Assembly (NCBI RefSeq): GCF_020360975.1
Contig: NW_025408667.1
Span: 806,001-870,000 of the forward strand
Length of the DNA: 64,000 nucleotides
From: Hirsutella rhossiliensis
Taxonomy: Eukaryota; Ascomycota; Sordariomycetes; Hypocreales; Ophiocordycipitaceae
Direction of reading: 5' to 3'
In this document: piece by piece, positions 1 to 10,628 of the stretch
Position numbering within the stretch: position 1 is the stretch's first letter
Layout: every line of letters starts with the position of its first letter
Translations under genes and position numbers: made by a program
The notes under the pieces: generated by a model
Databases searched by the model: none
What the model was told of the DNA's origin: nothing
The model's input: only the letters and a program-made list of their open reading frames with translations

Positions 1-850
1 CTAAGAAATCAGTATCAATCGGTATCACTCTTCAACATGATCGCCAACAATTCTGATGCAAGGAATTCATTTAGGTTGATGGCTAATTTTTGATTGTGCC
101 AGAAAGCTACCCCTTAGGCTCATTTTAGAGTGCTTCTGGCGCCGTGAGGCTTAGGAGGCACGGACCTACCTCCCAAGAAATGTCGTCACGGGGTAGCCAG
201 ACGCACCATAGCCTTATCATCCCTAGCAGCAGCGTTCGAACGTAGGATCAATAGCAAATTTAGCGCAGTTTCTCGGAAGTTTCAGGTAGGCTCTCACGGG
301 CTTCCCTCCCGGGCTCATATCTGGTCAAGTTCACATATACCGCTTCATCAGGCAAAATAGGGACACCCCCGTAACGGGGGTATTTGGTAGGTGTTATAAG
401 TCATGTTCCGTCTGACAACTCCAGATCAAGGCTGACACGGGGCAAGAGCACTACCTGCTCGGCGGTATCATGAGTTTGCAGAACCAAATCGCGTAGTCTT
501 ATGTTTCACTTCTTTTGTCAGAGCACAGATTCTTATACCGGGAATAGCAGTGCTTCGCGGTATAATTCATGTGCTCCTTGGGCAGCCGAAGTTGCTCGTC
601 TGCTAGCCGCATGCAGGACAGGCACGATGAGGGCAAGAATGCCAAAACATGATTTTTTTTATTCGAGATCTTTGCAAGTATTTTGTGAGACCTTTCAAAT
701 CATTAGACGCATTGCTAATCACAGTCTCACGCTGCGTCCTGAATGGCAATTATGAACAGGTTTGTATCACAAGGCGTCTCAAAGTCGATACGCGATTTTA
801 GCGCTTTCACTTCTGGCTTTTTATATCCTTCTCACTCTTGAGGCAAGACT
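1..850. other. AT-rich non-coding stretch at window edge
   Basis: No reading frame here has a recognisable domain. The short open frames lack conserved motifs and codon bias. The sequence leads into the kinase relic that follows, so it may be decayed repeat or flanking DNA. Nothing else is seen. Confidence 0.5.
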
Positions 851-1372
851 TGCTAACCCATGGGTGTTGCTGGACTTTCTCCAATGGCATCCTCTTCTCA
901 GCGTCGAGTACAAGTAGCTAGAATCACGTCAGTGTTGCGAAGCTATTACAGTCAAGGACCATAAAACTCACTTTCGGATGAGGTCTTTAGCCTCGGGGCT
1001 TACGAATCATGGAATCGTCATGTCGCCCTTCACGATCCTCCTTTGCGTCATGACAGGGTATCCTCGAATGGTGCTTCTCCGACCAGAAATTCGTACATCA
1101 GAACTCCCAGAGACCACAAAGTTTCTAGAGTTTTTAATCCACCTTTTCGTCATAGAACTTGTCGTGTCTCCTGAGGCCCACCATCTCGGGAGGTAAGTAG
1201 TCTAACATACCCGCATTGGGTGAGTCTGCGACTGTTTGGCGCATGTACGCTCCACCCAACCAAGATATTCCCAGGCTTAATATCTCGGTGGATGGTGTAT
1301 TTTCGATGCAAGTGCTGCAAAGTACTGGCCATTTGCACGATATAATGCGCCGCCTTTTTAGATAACTCCAAT
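850..1372 (-). pseudogene. Aurora/Ipl1-type protein kinase relic
   Basis: Read on the minus strand, this stretch holds pieces of a Ser/Thr kinase C-lobe in the correct order. First comes the catalytic loop ([11 protein letters not shown]), then [11 protein letters not shown], then in a shifted frame LDYLPPEM and YDEKVD, then WSLGVLMYEFLVGEAPFED. After a possible intron remnant follow LDAEKRMPLEKVQQHPWV. The wording WSVHAPN, DYLPPEM and YEFLVGEAPFED is typical of fungal Aurora kinases. The gene is dead. About 11 codons that should carry the DFG motif are missing between NILV and GWSVHAPN, there are at least two frameshifts and stops, and the N-lobe with its ATP-binding loop is absent. It is probably a decayed duplicate, with the functional copy elsewhere in the genome. 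The Copia element downstream is a separate insertion. Confidence 0.8.
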
Positions 1373-1748
1373 GGAATATTGTAATAGCTAACTCTGAATC
1401 CTAAACTAGCCCTAATCCTAGTCTAAACGCTTAAGAGCTAAGATTCCTAACCAAGGCTCTTCGAGACTGTGTAAATAAGAGATATAAGTCCATATTTTTA
1501 TGTATTGGATACAAACTGCTGGTATAGTGCATTTCCCTTTTGGATGCACTCTTTATTGTATGCCCCCTTTTCGTTGGCTAAATAGCCTGAGGGGATGGCC
1601 CGTTCCTGCCTTAGTGAGTTGTTTTGCCGTCCTAGCAATTGATAGCCCGGGACAGACAACCGTAATAGCAGATTGCGCAGAATTAGGTATTTTGCGATCC
1701 GGTCGGCCCGCGGCGTAATCAAGTTTCCTGGATGTCAATGCCTAACAG
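1373..1748. other. Non-coding flank left of Copia element 1
   Basis: The stretch between the kinase relic and the Copia insertion has a 74-codon minus-strand frame (1498-1722) of unknown origin and no recognised domain. Its last five bases, AACAG at 1744-1748, are the left target-site duplication of the retrotransposon. Confidence 0.5.
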
Positions 1749-2074
1749 TGTCACGAAAAGTAGGGCCAAATAGGCATAAAGTTAGTATTTCAGAATCGTC
1801 CGGTGCTGCTCCATTTTTCCTTCTGTTCTCTGTGTCTGTTCCTTCCTTCCTCGCCCTTTTATTCCTGGCCACAATCTCGATCTTCTCCGTCTGCCTCACA
1901 CCTCCGTCAATCGTCAGGGTGCGCCCCACTTTTTCCTAGGACACCGTCCTGACGGCCGGGCTGACTGTCTCAGCCGACGCATCAGAAAGCAGGCCTGACG
2001 TCCTGGCTGACTGTCTCAGCAGGAGCATCAGCAAGCAGGGAACCTCTAGAGGTCCTACGAGCGGCTTCGCAACA
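1749..2074 (-). repeat. 3' LTR of Copia-1
   Basis: This 326-bp long terminal repeat lies at the 3' end of the minus-strand element. It matches the copy at 6923-7248 almost base for base. Differences are one extra T near 1860, a short local change near 1915-1922, one extra T near 1935 and one missing C near 1950. The adjoining internal bases (2075-2085) read AAGGGTG on the element strand, a weak polypurine tract. Confidence 0.95.
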
Positions 2075-2192
2075 CACCCTTAGTGACGGCCAACCAGGAC
2101 GTTGCTAGAGATGCGGGAATGTCGTGCACGACTCATCTCTCGCCCTGGGCCTCTTTATGGCTATCACGGGATGTATCACATCTCGTAATTCT

Positions 2193-4114
2193 TCAAGCTT
2201 GGCCTCTACTCAATCGTTCCTTTATCTCCTCAAGCCCAACCATTCGTTGGAACTCGAGGAGCTTCTGCCTCGGCAATGCCTTCGTCAAGCCATCTGCTCG
2301 CATATGTGTCGTAGGCACCCAATTGACCCGAATTCGAGCATCTTGAACCTCTTGTCGTAGCCAATGCTGATGAATGTCTACGTGCCTCAGTCTCGTCGAG
2401 AGCTTCGTACTCTCCTCTTTGAGAAGTCTGATCGTCTGGGCATTGTCGCATTCCACTACCAACGGAGAGGGAATTCGGATGTCCAGGAATTCAACAGACG
2501 GCTCAGGAAGATCGCCTCCTTTGACGCCTCTGAGAGAGCAAGCAACTCAGCCTCCGTGCTTGACGTCGTGACTGTCGCTTGCTTTGACGCTCTCCACGCC
2601 ACTGATCCTCCAAATAGGGTCATGACGTAGCCTTGTGAGCTCTTCCTGTCGACTGAATTGTCTGCGAACGATGCGTCACTCGAACAGAGGAACAGCTCCG
2701 CTTCCTTCGATCCTCCTCCGAGACGTAACGCGTACGATCTCGTTGCAAAGAGGAAGAGGATAACTCTGTCTGCTGCTTTCTGGTGCTTCTCATCGGGATT
2801 GTGGTTATGTCTTGCCAGTCGGGATACGGCAAACGCAATATCTGGTCGCGTTGAAATTGCTGAGAAGAGCACGGAACCAACCTTCTGGAGATACTGATGT
2901 TTTTCCCTTTCATTTGCTTGGCTTGTAGCTGGCAGGAGCTCTTCGTCAGAGATCATTGGCGTGTCTGGGAGCTTGAGAGACTCAGGGGCGTTGTCGTTGT
3001 TTAACAGGAACTTATACGCGATCTTGTCGATATAGGCGTCTTGCGTCAGCCAAAGCGTCTTCCTTTGACGATCGCGGAGGATACGAATCCCCAAGAACCA
3101 GCGAGGTTCTCCAAGCCGAGTTAGGTTGATCTTTTTCTGTAGTCCCCGAGTAGCTTCTTCGACGACCCCTTCGTCCTCCTTCCGGAATGCCCAGATGATG
3201 TCATCAACGTAGAAGAAGACGGTCACCGCTCCTTCATCATGACACACGGCTCCTGGGAACTTTTCTGAATCCCAGTTCCTCTAGAGACGACGTAAGCATC
3301 TGTTGCCAGAGGAGCGGCGAGCGGCGTAGTCCGTAGAGAGCTTTTCTCAGGCGTAGGACTTTCCCTCTTCTGGAACCCCGGTGGCATCCTCATGAAGATA
3401 ACTTCTTCGTCGTCGAGGGGGGCATGAACAAAAGCATTGACTGCATCCATCTGTTCCAATTCGAGGTCGTGTTTCGCGGCAATGGCCATTAGCGTACGAA
3501 ACGACATTCCTGCGAGGGTAGTCGCTCGAGTAGGCAGGTCCCCCTTTCTGCTGATTGCCACAGACAACGAGGCGAGCTTTGCACTTTTGGAGATTGCCGT
3601 GCTTATCAGTCTTATAGATGAATACCCACTTGCAACCGAGGACCTGCTTTCCAGCAGCCTTCGTCCAGAAGACCTCGTCAAACGAGCCCATTTCCGCATG
3701 TGAGGCCAGGTGGTCTCTCTGAGCCTGGGTGAATTCCTCTCTATACGGGTGTTTTTCTAGTTGCTTCTGCGTCTGTGGAGGCTCGGGTAGGTCTCTCTTG
3801 TGGACTTTTGCGCTTTTCGGTCTGAACAACCTTCCTGCTGTGAAGGCTCCGTGCACCCCGTCCTCAATTGGCACCGGGACGAAGTCGGCAAAACGGTCGA
3901 TGTATGACTGATCCAGCTCTGGTTGATCAAATGGTTCCAGAGCTTTCAAACGCGATTCTTTCATCAGGCCTTCAAGGTCGGCTTGAAATGCCGCTCCTCC
4001 AAGAGAGCAACCCACCCTCAGGGTGAGCCTCCTCTTCAGGATCATCCTGAACACGGACTCTCTTCTGAGCTTGCAACGGCTCCAGATCGACTTGGAAAGG
4101 GGCTTTACCACCAC
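2193..4114 (-). pseudogene. Copia-1 reverse transcriptase and RNase H, frameshifted
   Basis: The Copia-type RT (RVT_2) is seen as GCKWVFIYKTDKHG, then in a shifted frame MDAVNAFVHAPL, then after another shift the catalytic FFYVDDIIWAF near 3200. RNase H follows with SSTEAELLALSEASKE and, after a further frame change near 2456, the C-terminal ADGLTKALPRQK. The stretch between MPPGFQ and the YVDD box is out of frame. At least three frameshifts mean no single polyprotein can be read. In a functional element this part copies the RNA into cDNA and removes the RNA strand. Confidence 0.9.
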
Positions 4115-4194
4115 CCCATTAGGGTCAGCGTATGGAAAGTGAACCGAAAAGACTCCATGTGGTTCTTCTTCCTCCGGGTCAGAAGCTGGTGGCG

Positions 4195-5641
4195 TTAGGT
4201 ATGCATCTTCCAGCTCCCGCTCGCCCGTAGTCTTCTTTCCTGCTCTTCGCTTTGTTGTTGTCCCTGCTCCTCGACTTCGTTATCTTCAGCCATTCTGATG
4301 TCATCATCCTCGAGGTCCTCGATATCAGTGTCTTCATCGGTCTCTTCGTCAAGGATGGCCTGATTCGCCGTCTGGTCTTCCGGGATTTCAATCTGTTGGA
4401 TCATCTCTCCGATGCTCGCAGGCAGCGGCATCCGCTCGCCTCCTCCTTCGAAGAACGTATACTCGTCAAAGACAACATCTCTCGTTGCAATGACCTTCTT
4501 CAAGAGAGGGATCCAAATTAGGAAAATATTTGTAGACTTATAACCGATGAGGTATCCGATGTGAGCTCTCGGGTCGAGCTTCCACCTCTTCCTCAATCCA
4601 AGCTGTGCATTTGCTGTCATTGCGTAGGCTCGGCAGCCGTACGCACGAAGATGTGAGAGCTGATTTTTCTTCCTGTGAACAAGTCAATGGGAGACTTCCA
4701 GTCGGCTTCTCCTTCGTTAGCGTTTTCAGCGGCGAATCGAGGCTCTCTTGGCGTTCGGTTTCGGAGGTAGCAGGCTGCTTCGATGATCTCTTTCCATAGT
4801 GAATGCGGTAGTCGAGAGGCAATCCTCATGACTCTCGCTCTCTCGGTAGAGATCCTCCTGACCTCTCGGCTCCACCATTCTGGTCCTGAGTGTTGGAAGC
4901 TGACATCGCCTTTGTCATCCCTTTCTTCCTCATCCAGGCTGAGATTTTCTTCGTGAAGAGCTCGCCGTCAGAGCGCACGACATTCGTCTTAAATCCAAAG
5001 CGAGCGAGCATAAAGGAGGAAAAGTCTTTCAAGACAGCTCCGTGTTCCTTTGCCTTGTAGGTCTTCATGAAGTAGGGAAAGACCATTCCAGAGAAGGCGT
5101 CTGTGATAAACATCACACGGACGTAGTTCTCGTGGTCTCTCGCAAGGTCGGTCCAGTCTATCCAGATCTCGTAGCACGGCTTGTCTCTTTCCTCGTCAGG
5201 TGGACGGCGGAGACTTGCCTTCTGACCTTCCCTGAGCACAGTACTCGCATTCGACGGTTTTCGGCCCTTAATCCGGACCCCTTTGTAGGCCTAGCTTGTG
5301 CAAAGCCATTGACCAGGGTGACCAAGACGGGCGTGCCAAAGCTTGCCGTCTCCTTGAGAGGCAGGTCGAGGATCTCTTGAGCCGGCTCTTCGAGCTTTCC
5401 TTGTCTCCTTCTTCGATGCCTGGAACGCACTGTTGAAATCCGGGAATTCGGTTTCCACGGGCTGGTATTCAACAACAAACTGCTGATATTTCCTCTCGGT
5501 GATCCCGATAGTCTGGCCCTTTCGGACTAGCCTCATAGGCTCAGACAGCGTATCCCAAAAGATCTGATCGTCGTCGATAAGAGTCTGCAAAGAAACCAGG
5601 CTCGATGAGAAACCGGGACAGTAGGCAACCTTCTCCCTCAT
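4195..5641 (-). pseudogene. Copia-1 integrase, frameshifted
   Basis: The N-terminal pre-integrase motif LWHARLGHPG is near 5310, followed in another frame by the catalytic core: the first Asp in IWIDWTDL, the second in RSDGEL and the Glu in NGGAERSGG. The C-terminal part continues as SLWKEIIEAACYLRNRTP and AHIGYLIGYKS. The D,D,E triad residues are all present, but the core is split into three frames (5291-5641, 4826-5239 and 4195-4829). The region just upstream of the pre-integrase motif (VAYCPGFSSSLVSLQ) corresponds to the tail of the protease domain, whose Asp-Ser/Thr-Gly active site is missing. Confidence 0.9.
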
Positions 5642-5650
5642 CCTTGGTTG

Positions 5651-6943
5651 CTATTTCTGCATTTTCTTTCGAATATCTTCAATTCTCCTTTTCAGGACAG
5701 GATCGTCAGCGACTCTCTCTCGTGTCATCTTGAGATACCTTTCAGGGGGCGGATTATAGCCCTCTGGTCTGGCTTCTTCGATAACCTGCCAGCAACCCTC
5801 GAGCTCGTGTCCCTTGCGTCTGCAGGCAAGGCAGGGATCTCTTTTGGAATATGGCTCCCTTTCCAAGGGCTCTCTGTCCAGCTTCTTCTTCTTCGCTGGC
5901 GGTACTTCGTCCGCATCGTCTGCGTCTGCTGCTGCTTTGTCCGCATGAAATGCGCCTCCTCTTTTGATAGCACCTCGGGGTTTTTCTGCTTCTCTGCTTT
6001 CGGCCAGATGCTTCACATCTCGCACGACTCTCTCAACAGTCCATTGACTCTCCGTCGGAGCTTGGGCTGCAAGAACGGCGGCGACTGCGGCCGTTGCTGC
6101 AGCGGCCATCGCGGCTACTGCAGCTGCTGCCGGATTGTGAACAACGGGGTTAACAGGAGCAGCAGCAGGAGGACCATATCGGTCGAAGTCGAACAGTTTC
6201 CCTGGGTAGCCTCTGATTTTGCGTCGAGTATCCTGCTTCCTTGTTCGTACTGGTAGCCTAGGAGTTATCCAGAGGCCTAATCAATGTGGCAACGTCTCTA
6301 AGCCACTGGCCCGTTTGGGCCTCCATTAGCTTATACTTATCGGCGTCAGACATTATGTCTTCCCATTTGTCGATCCAGGAGTCTAGATCCTTTGCGTTAA
6401 ATCTCTTTAGGTGGGTCGAATACTTGGTCCTTGTGAGATTCATCATATATCCCGCTTCAGGGGCCGTCGACGCTTCTAGACGTTTAAACCACTGACGAAT
6501 TGGAAGGTCTTCGTCGAAGGCGTTCTGCTTCGAGGATACCACTGATTCCTGCATCGCTATGCGAGCGTTGGTAACCAGTTTAGTCTCATCTTTATACTCT
6601 TTCCTCCTGATATCATAGTCCCGCATCGCGTCGTTATAATCTCTTCTGAACGGCAGAGAGGTCAGCGAGTCTAACAGCATCAGGGCGTAGTGGCGGAATT
6701 CAGGTCGCTCAGGAGGTTCGAGGGGTCCTCGTTGGTAAAGATCAGGCTATGGATCGTCTTGTCAGTTCGATTCCTGAGCTCCTTCTCCATTTGTCCCAGT
6801 TGCTTGGTCCTGAGAGGATCGCTCGTGCAGGGGCGGCAGAAGACTTCGACATCTCGTTGATTTGAGAGTGGTTTTCGGTCGGAATGGAAGTTACAGGAAC
6901 GTAGTTCCTCCCGGCTCATGACTGTCACGAAAAGTAGGGCCAA
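5651..6943 (-). pseudogene. Copia-1 gag with zinc knuckle
   Basis: Three abutting minus-strand frames (6680-6943, 6258-6680 and 5651-6109) make up the capsid region. The first starts 20 bp after the 5' LTR boundary was passed. The last contains a CCHC-type knuckle, CLACRRKGHELEGC, expected of a nucleocapsid. The final frame ends in TAG. The same frame continues directly into the tail of the protease and the integrase, so gag and pol are in one frame here. The frame breaks between the first two segments and near 6110-6258 mark it as defective. Confidence 0.85.
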
Positions 6944-7248
6944 ATAGGCATAAAGTTAGTATTTCAGAATCGTCCGGTGCTGCTCCATTTTTCCTTCTGT
7001 TCTCTGTGTCTGTTCCTTCCTTCCTCGCCCTTTATTCCTGGCCACAATCTCGATCTTCTCCGTCTGCCTCACACCTCCGTCAATCGGGGTGGCTGCGCCC
7101 CACTTTTCCTAGGACACCGTCCCTGACGGCCGGGCTGACTGTCTCAGCCGACGCATCAGAAAGCAGGCCTGACGTCCTGGCTGACTGTCTCAGCAGGAGC
7201 ATCAGCAAGCAGGGAACCTCTAGAGGTCCTACGAGCGGCTTCGCAACA
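6923..7248 (-). repeat. 5' LTR of Copia-1
   Basis: This is the 326-bp upstream LTR of the minus-strand element, which would carry its promoter. It is followed outside by the duplication AACAG (7249-7253). On the element strand the bases just inside read GTCATGAGCCGGG. They contain ATGAGCC, a seven-base match to the complement of the initiator tRNA-Met anticodon arm, a possible half-tRNA primer site as in other Copia elements. That assignment is tentative. Confidence 0.95.
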
Positions 7249-7253
7249 AACAG

Positions 7254-10200
7254 CGCTCACATTGAAAGAAGAGAACGGGAGATGAGAGAGTCGATGGGAT
7301 CTCTCTTGCTCGTCACTTTTGTGTCCTTGTCGTGTTTTGCGTACCAGCACTTCGGTTACTTTTGCCTGGGCTTGTGTAGATATGATAACACGATTCCTAG
7401 TGTGCGAGGGACGAGAGGAGATACTGAGGAGGGAGAATGAGATAACTTCATATGTTCAGTCTTGTCACCCACTTCAAACTTTGGAGCGTGGCCATGTTAA
7501 GTAACGCAGGCAAGGCCTTGTGCATAATAGACGTTCGATTAGCCATCCACCAAGCCAGTTTCACCACTCCAATCCCCGTATCGTCTGTTTCCATCGTGTC
7601 TTTCCTCGGATGGACACCCGGGCCCTACTGGAGACACCCTCGAGATGTGCAAGATTCTGAGGCGCTTGGACGCTGGGTCGAAAAATGGTTGGGAAGCTCC
7701 TTTTTCATTTCGGGCAACTTTGCTTTCTCTTGAGGCCCTGGAGCCGGTCCAAAACACGACGTAGCCAAGGATGGGGGATGTTTCTGCTGCAGAACCGCCG
7801 GCCATGCTCGACCCTGGACTGGGATTCAAGGGTCAAAAGCAACGGCAGCAACGAGGGCTTGCCCCCCACCCCACCACTCCATCGGCCGGGGTCCGAGATG
7901 TTCGAGAGGTTTTTATGCATGCAGCACGTCAACTCCTCTGGTCGGTTCAACCTTGATCTTTCAGTGGCCCCCGCCCCCGCAAACCAGCACGTCGAGCTCT
8001 CCGAGAGGTCGAGGTGATGGGCACTTGCGAGTCAGCGGCGACCCGGCCAGCCCGCAGGGCCCGGGCGCACATCAGTCGAGTTGAGCTCCCCGTTGATGTC
8101 ATGAGCCCGACGTGAGGATTCTCGGCCTGAACTAGATATCGACGTCATACAGGGGGCGGCGAGGACCTTTTGTGTTGGCTTATCAAGAGGGAGGGACTTT
8201 TCATGCTACGGGGGCACCAGAGACAGGGAGCTTCACATTGTCTCCCCTCATCATCGCGGCCTTGATTCTGCCCCTAAAAGGGCTAGTCCGCGGCGTCTCT
8301 ACTGTTGTAACCGTCGACATTGTACGATGTCTGTATATACTCGGGGGCCCCATATACTCGAGCTGATGTATTGCTAGACTGTCGGAACGCTCTGATGTCC
8401 CCTGTGCCCCTACACTCAGTGAGTTCAGGACAAAATCCATTGACTGATTCTCCCCGAGGTAGCCCATGCCATCTCTCGGGCGGGCGGGGAATAAGATGGC
8501 CTTTGCATGTTGTACGAGCAGCTGCCAGGCTGGCAGGCCCAAGACATGCCGTGATCGTTCATAAGCTTATATCGCTTTGAGCGCCATAGATGGACCGGGG
8601 TCTGCGACGCTAGCGCTGCGCTTGTTGGCGTTGAAACTGAGCTTAATCCACCCGATCCGCTGGTCTGATTGTGAGGATGGCTGGACATCCCTCCGGCCGA
8701 TGGCGGAGTTTGCGGCATCCCGGGCGATTAGCTGCCGAGGCAGAGAAGCGTACCCACCGAAGATATGCTATGCCCTCGGTTGCATTGCCGACGGCGATGG
8801 AGATGGCCCGGTCTGAACACCGCCGTGTAGGCGTTGCTGACTAGGAGGGTAGAGCGTTCATACGCGATGCCATCTGAACAGTGCTGACAATGCAGCGCAT
8901 TTTCTGCAACCCCGTCTCTGATGTCATGATAATGCAATTCAAGGCGGCATAGTCGAGAGATGCCAAGATGTGAAACCAACCACGGGGTTCGACGAGGATC
9001 ACCCTCGACTCTCGCGAATCAAGTTGGAACGCAGCCGGCGCGTCCGACGACCCAAACACGGCTTGCCCAAATTGTGCTGCACGCTGGGCACATGTAGTCG
9101 CAAAAAAACGAGCCTGTGTAACAAGAAAAGCTCCTGCCAAGGCCACAATCTTCAGGGGTCGTGGAAAAGCAAGGGATGATGCTGCGGGGATTTGCGCGGT
9201 GAACTGGTGAGGAAGATCTCCCGCAAAGGATCCTTCACCTCCATCACATCAAAGATGCAGGTGTCGAAGCGTGAGCCTCGCATTGGATATATGCAGCTCC
9301 TGCCAAGACTCGACAACGGCCATTCATGAAGCAACAACCTAAGAACCACTGCCCTGGGATGATAGGAGGCGCTAGCGAGTCGTTTACGAGTCGCCCGCGT
9401 CGTCGAGGCCGATGACAGAGGGGTCAGGAAAGGCGGGCTTACACTCAACTCTAGACAAACGAGGCCTGCAGCTCCCCCCTTTTCAACATGGCCCCTTGAA
9501 GCGACAGTGCCCTTGACAAGAAATCAAGGCCAGGCTCCCAGGTCGAAGCCTATTGGAAGATGCACGTGCGGTCCCGAAGCGCCCTGGTCGACTTAAGCGC
9601 CGACGGAGACGCTAACAAATGTCGGACGATGCTCAAACACTCTAGAAGACCTCTTGCGGCAACTATGCCAAATCGCTTTTCACCGAGAAGCGCCTGGTCG
9701 GCCGGGGTTGGATATGACTGATGGATGGGAGGCCCGGTCTACCAACCGACACTGACAAAAACCCTGGAAGCGACATATTCACTGATTGCAGTTTCTGCCC
9801 CCTAGATACGTGGGACGGTTCAGGACGTGAGTGTATTTCAAACCTGGCCTGGTACGGGGGCGAGCAAAAGCTCCTTGCTTCATGTACAACGCAGCCCTGT
9901 ACATGCATGTACATGTTGATACCTGCTTTTTCCGGGCTCTCGCAGTTACACACAAGCAGTCTGAAGTTCACCCTTGCCATCCGCTTGGGCAAAGACCATA
10001 CGGATTCCCCACCGCGGCGCCTATCGACCAAGGTCCTGTTTCACGGGCGAATCTCCTGGCACCATGTCCTTCCCATCGACTAGCTGGTGGCCTTCTCTAC
10101 TCTGTCCCTGGCCAACGGACCCCCTGTCGGTCCAGGGAAATGAACGGGCGCTTCATTCGCAAGGCCTGTCCTGGGACGAGATCATCTCTCCTCCAGGGAT

Positions 10201-10438
10201 TGTCCTCGAATCTCCCTCAAGCATAAAGCCCATGATTACAGTCGGCAATCCACATGGCTCGTGATAGTCCCGTTGAACCGTTGCGAGCCAGGTTTCCCAT
10301 CCATATGAAGCTTGCCAGCGTCTTGGCTGCTGAAGAAGCTTGGCGGGGACATCCCGTCATGACACGACTTGGCCCTTGACTACACCGAGGCCGCGCGCTC
10401 GGGACATGTTGCCCTCATAGCCGCTTGCACCTCGCGTT
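7254..10438. other. Long intergenic stretch, no gene recognised
   Basis: More than 3 kb lies between Copia-1 and the metalloprotease promoter. Several open frames of 60-130 codons exist on both strands, but none shows a conserved motif, intron pattern or signal peptide. A perfect 16-bp palindrome of TGTACATG half-sites lies near 9900-9915. No inverted ends with duplications were found. Confidence 0.5.
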
Positions 10439-10445
10439 TATAAAA
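10439..10445 (+). promoter_or_regulatory. TATA box of metalloprotease gene
   Basis: TATAAAA followed by G sits 184 bp upstream of the start codon of the secreted metalloprotease. Spacing is suitable for a short fungal 5' leader. It is inferred from sequence alone. Confidence 0.5.
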
Positions 10446-10628
10446 GCACTCGGCAACCTCCTTGAGTCCAGAGAAGGGCTTGGAGTCATCAGCCAAAGAA
10501 GCAGACACATTCCTTTGACACTCCTTTCTGGCATCTTTGCATCTCGTCTGGACGAGTTTACCTTCTTTCTTCCCTTCATCACTTTCCTTGTCTTTGGTCC
10601 AACTTTCCAACCTTCACTTGACTCCATC

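Larger units (their letters stand above)
1749..7248 (-). mobile_element. Ty1/copia LTR retrotransposon (Copia-1), degenerate
   Basis: A complete-length element of 5,500 bp is bounded by two direct 326-bp LTRs that begin TGT and end ACA. It is flanked on both sides by the 5-bp duplication AACAG (1744-1748 and 7249-7253), so the borders are exact. Domain order on the minus strand is gag with zinc knuckle, integrase, reverse transcriptase, RNase H, which is the Copia order. The protease core is absent and the coding region is split by several frameshifts and a TAG between gag and integrase. The element is therefore non-autonomous. The two LTRs differ at only four places, three of them one-base homopolymer indels, so the insertion is relatively young. 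Confidence 0.95.

Noticed and set aside
978..1196. 72-codon plus-strand frame
   Set aside because: The opposite strand carries the kinase relic. The plus frame has no homology.
9890..9920. Perfect TGTACATG palindrome
   Set aside because: An isolated 16-bp palindrome with no neighbouring gene or repeated copies. Function cannot be supported.
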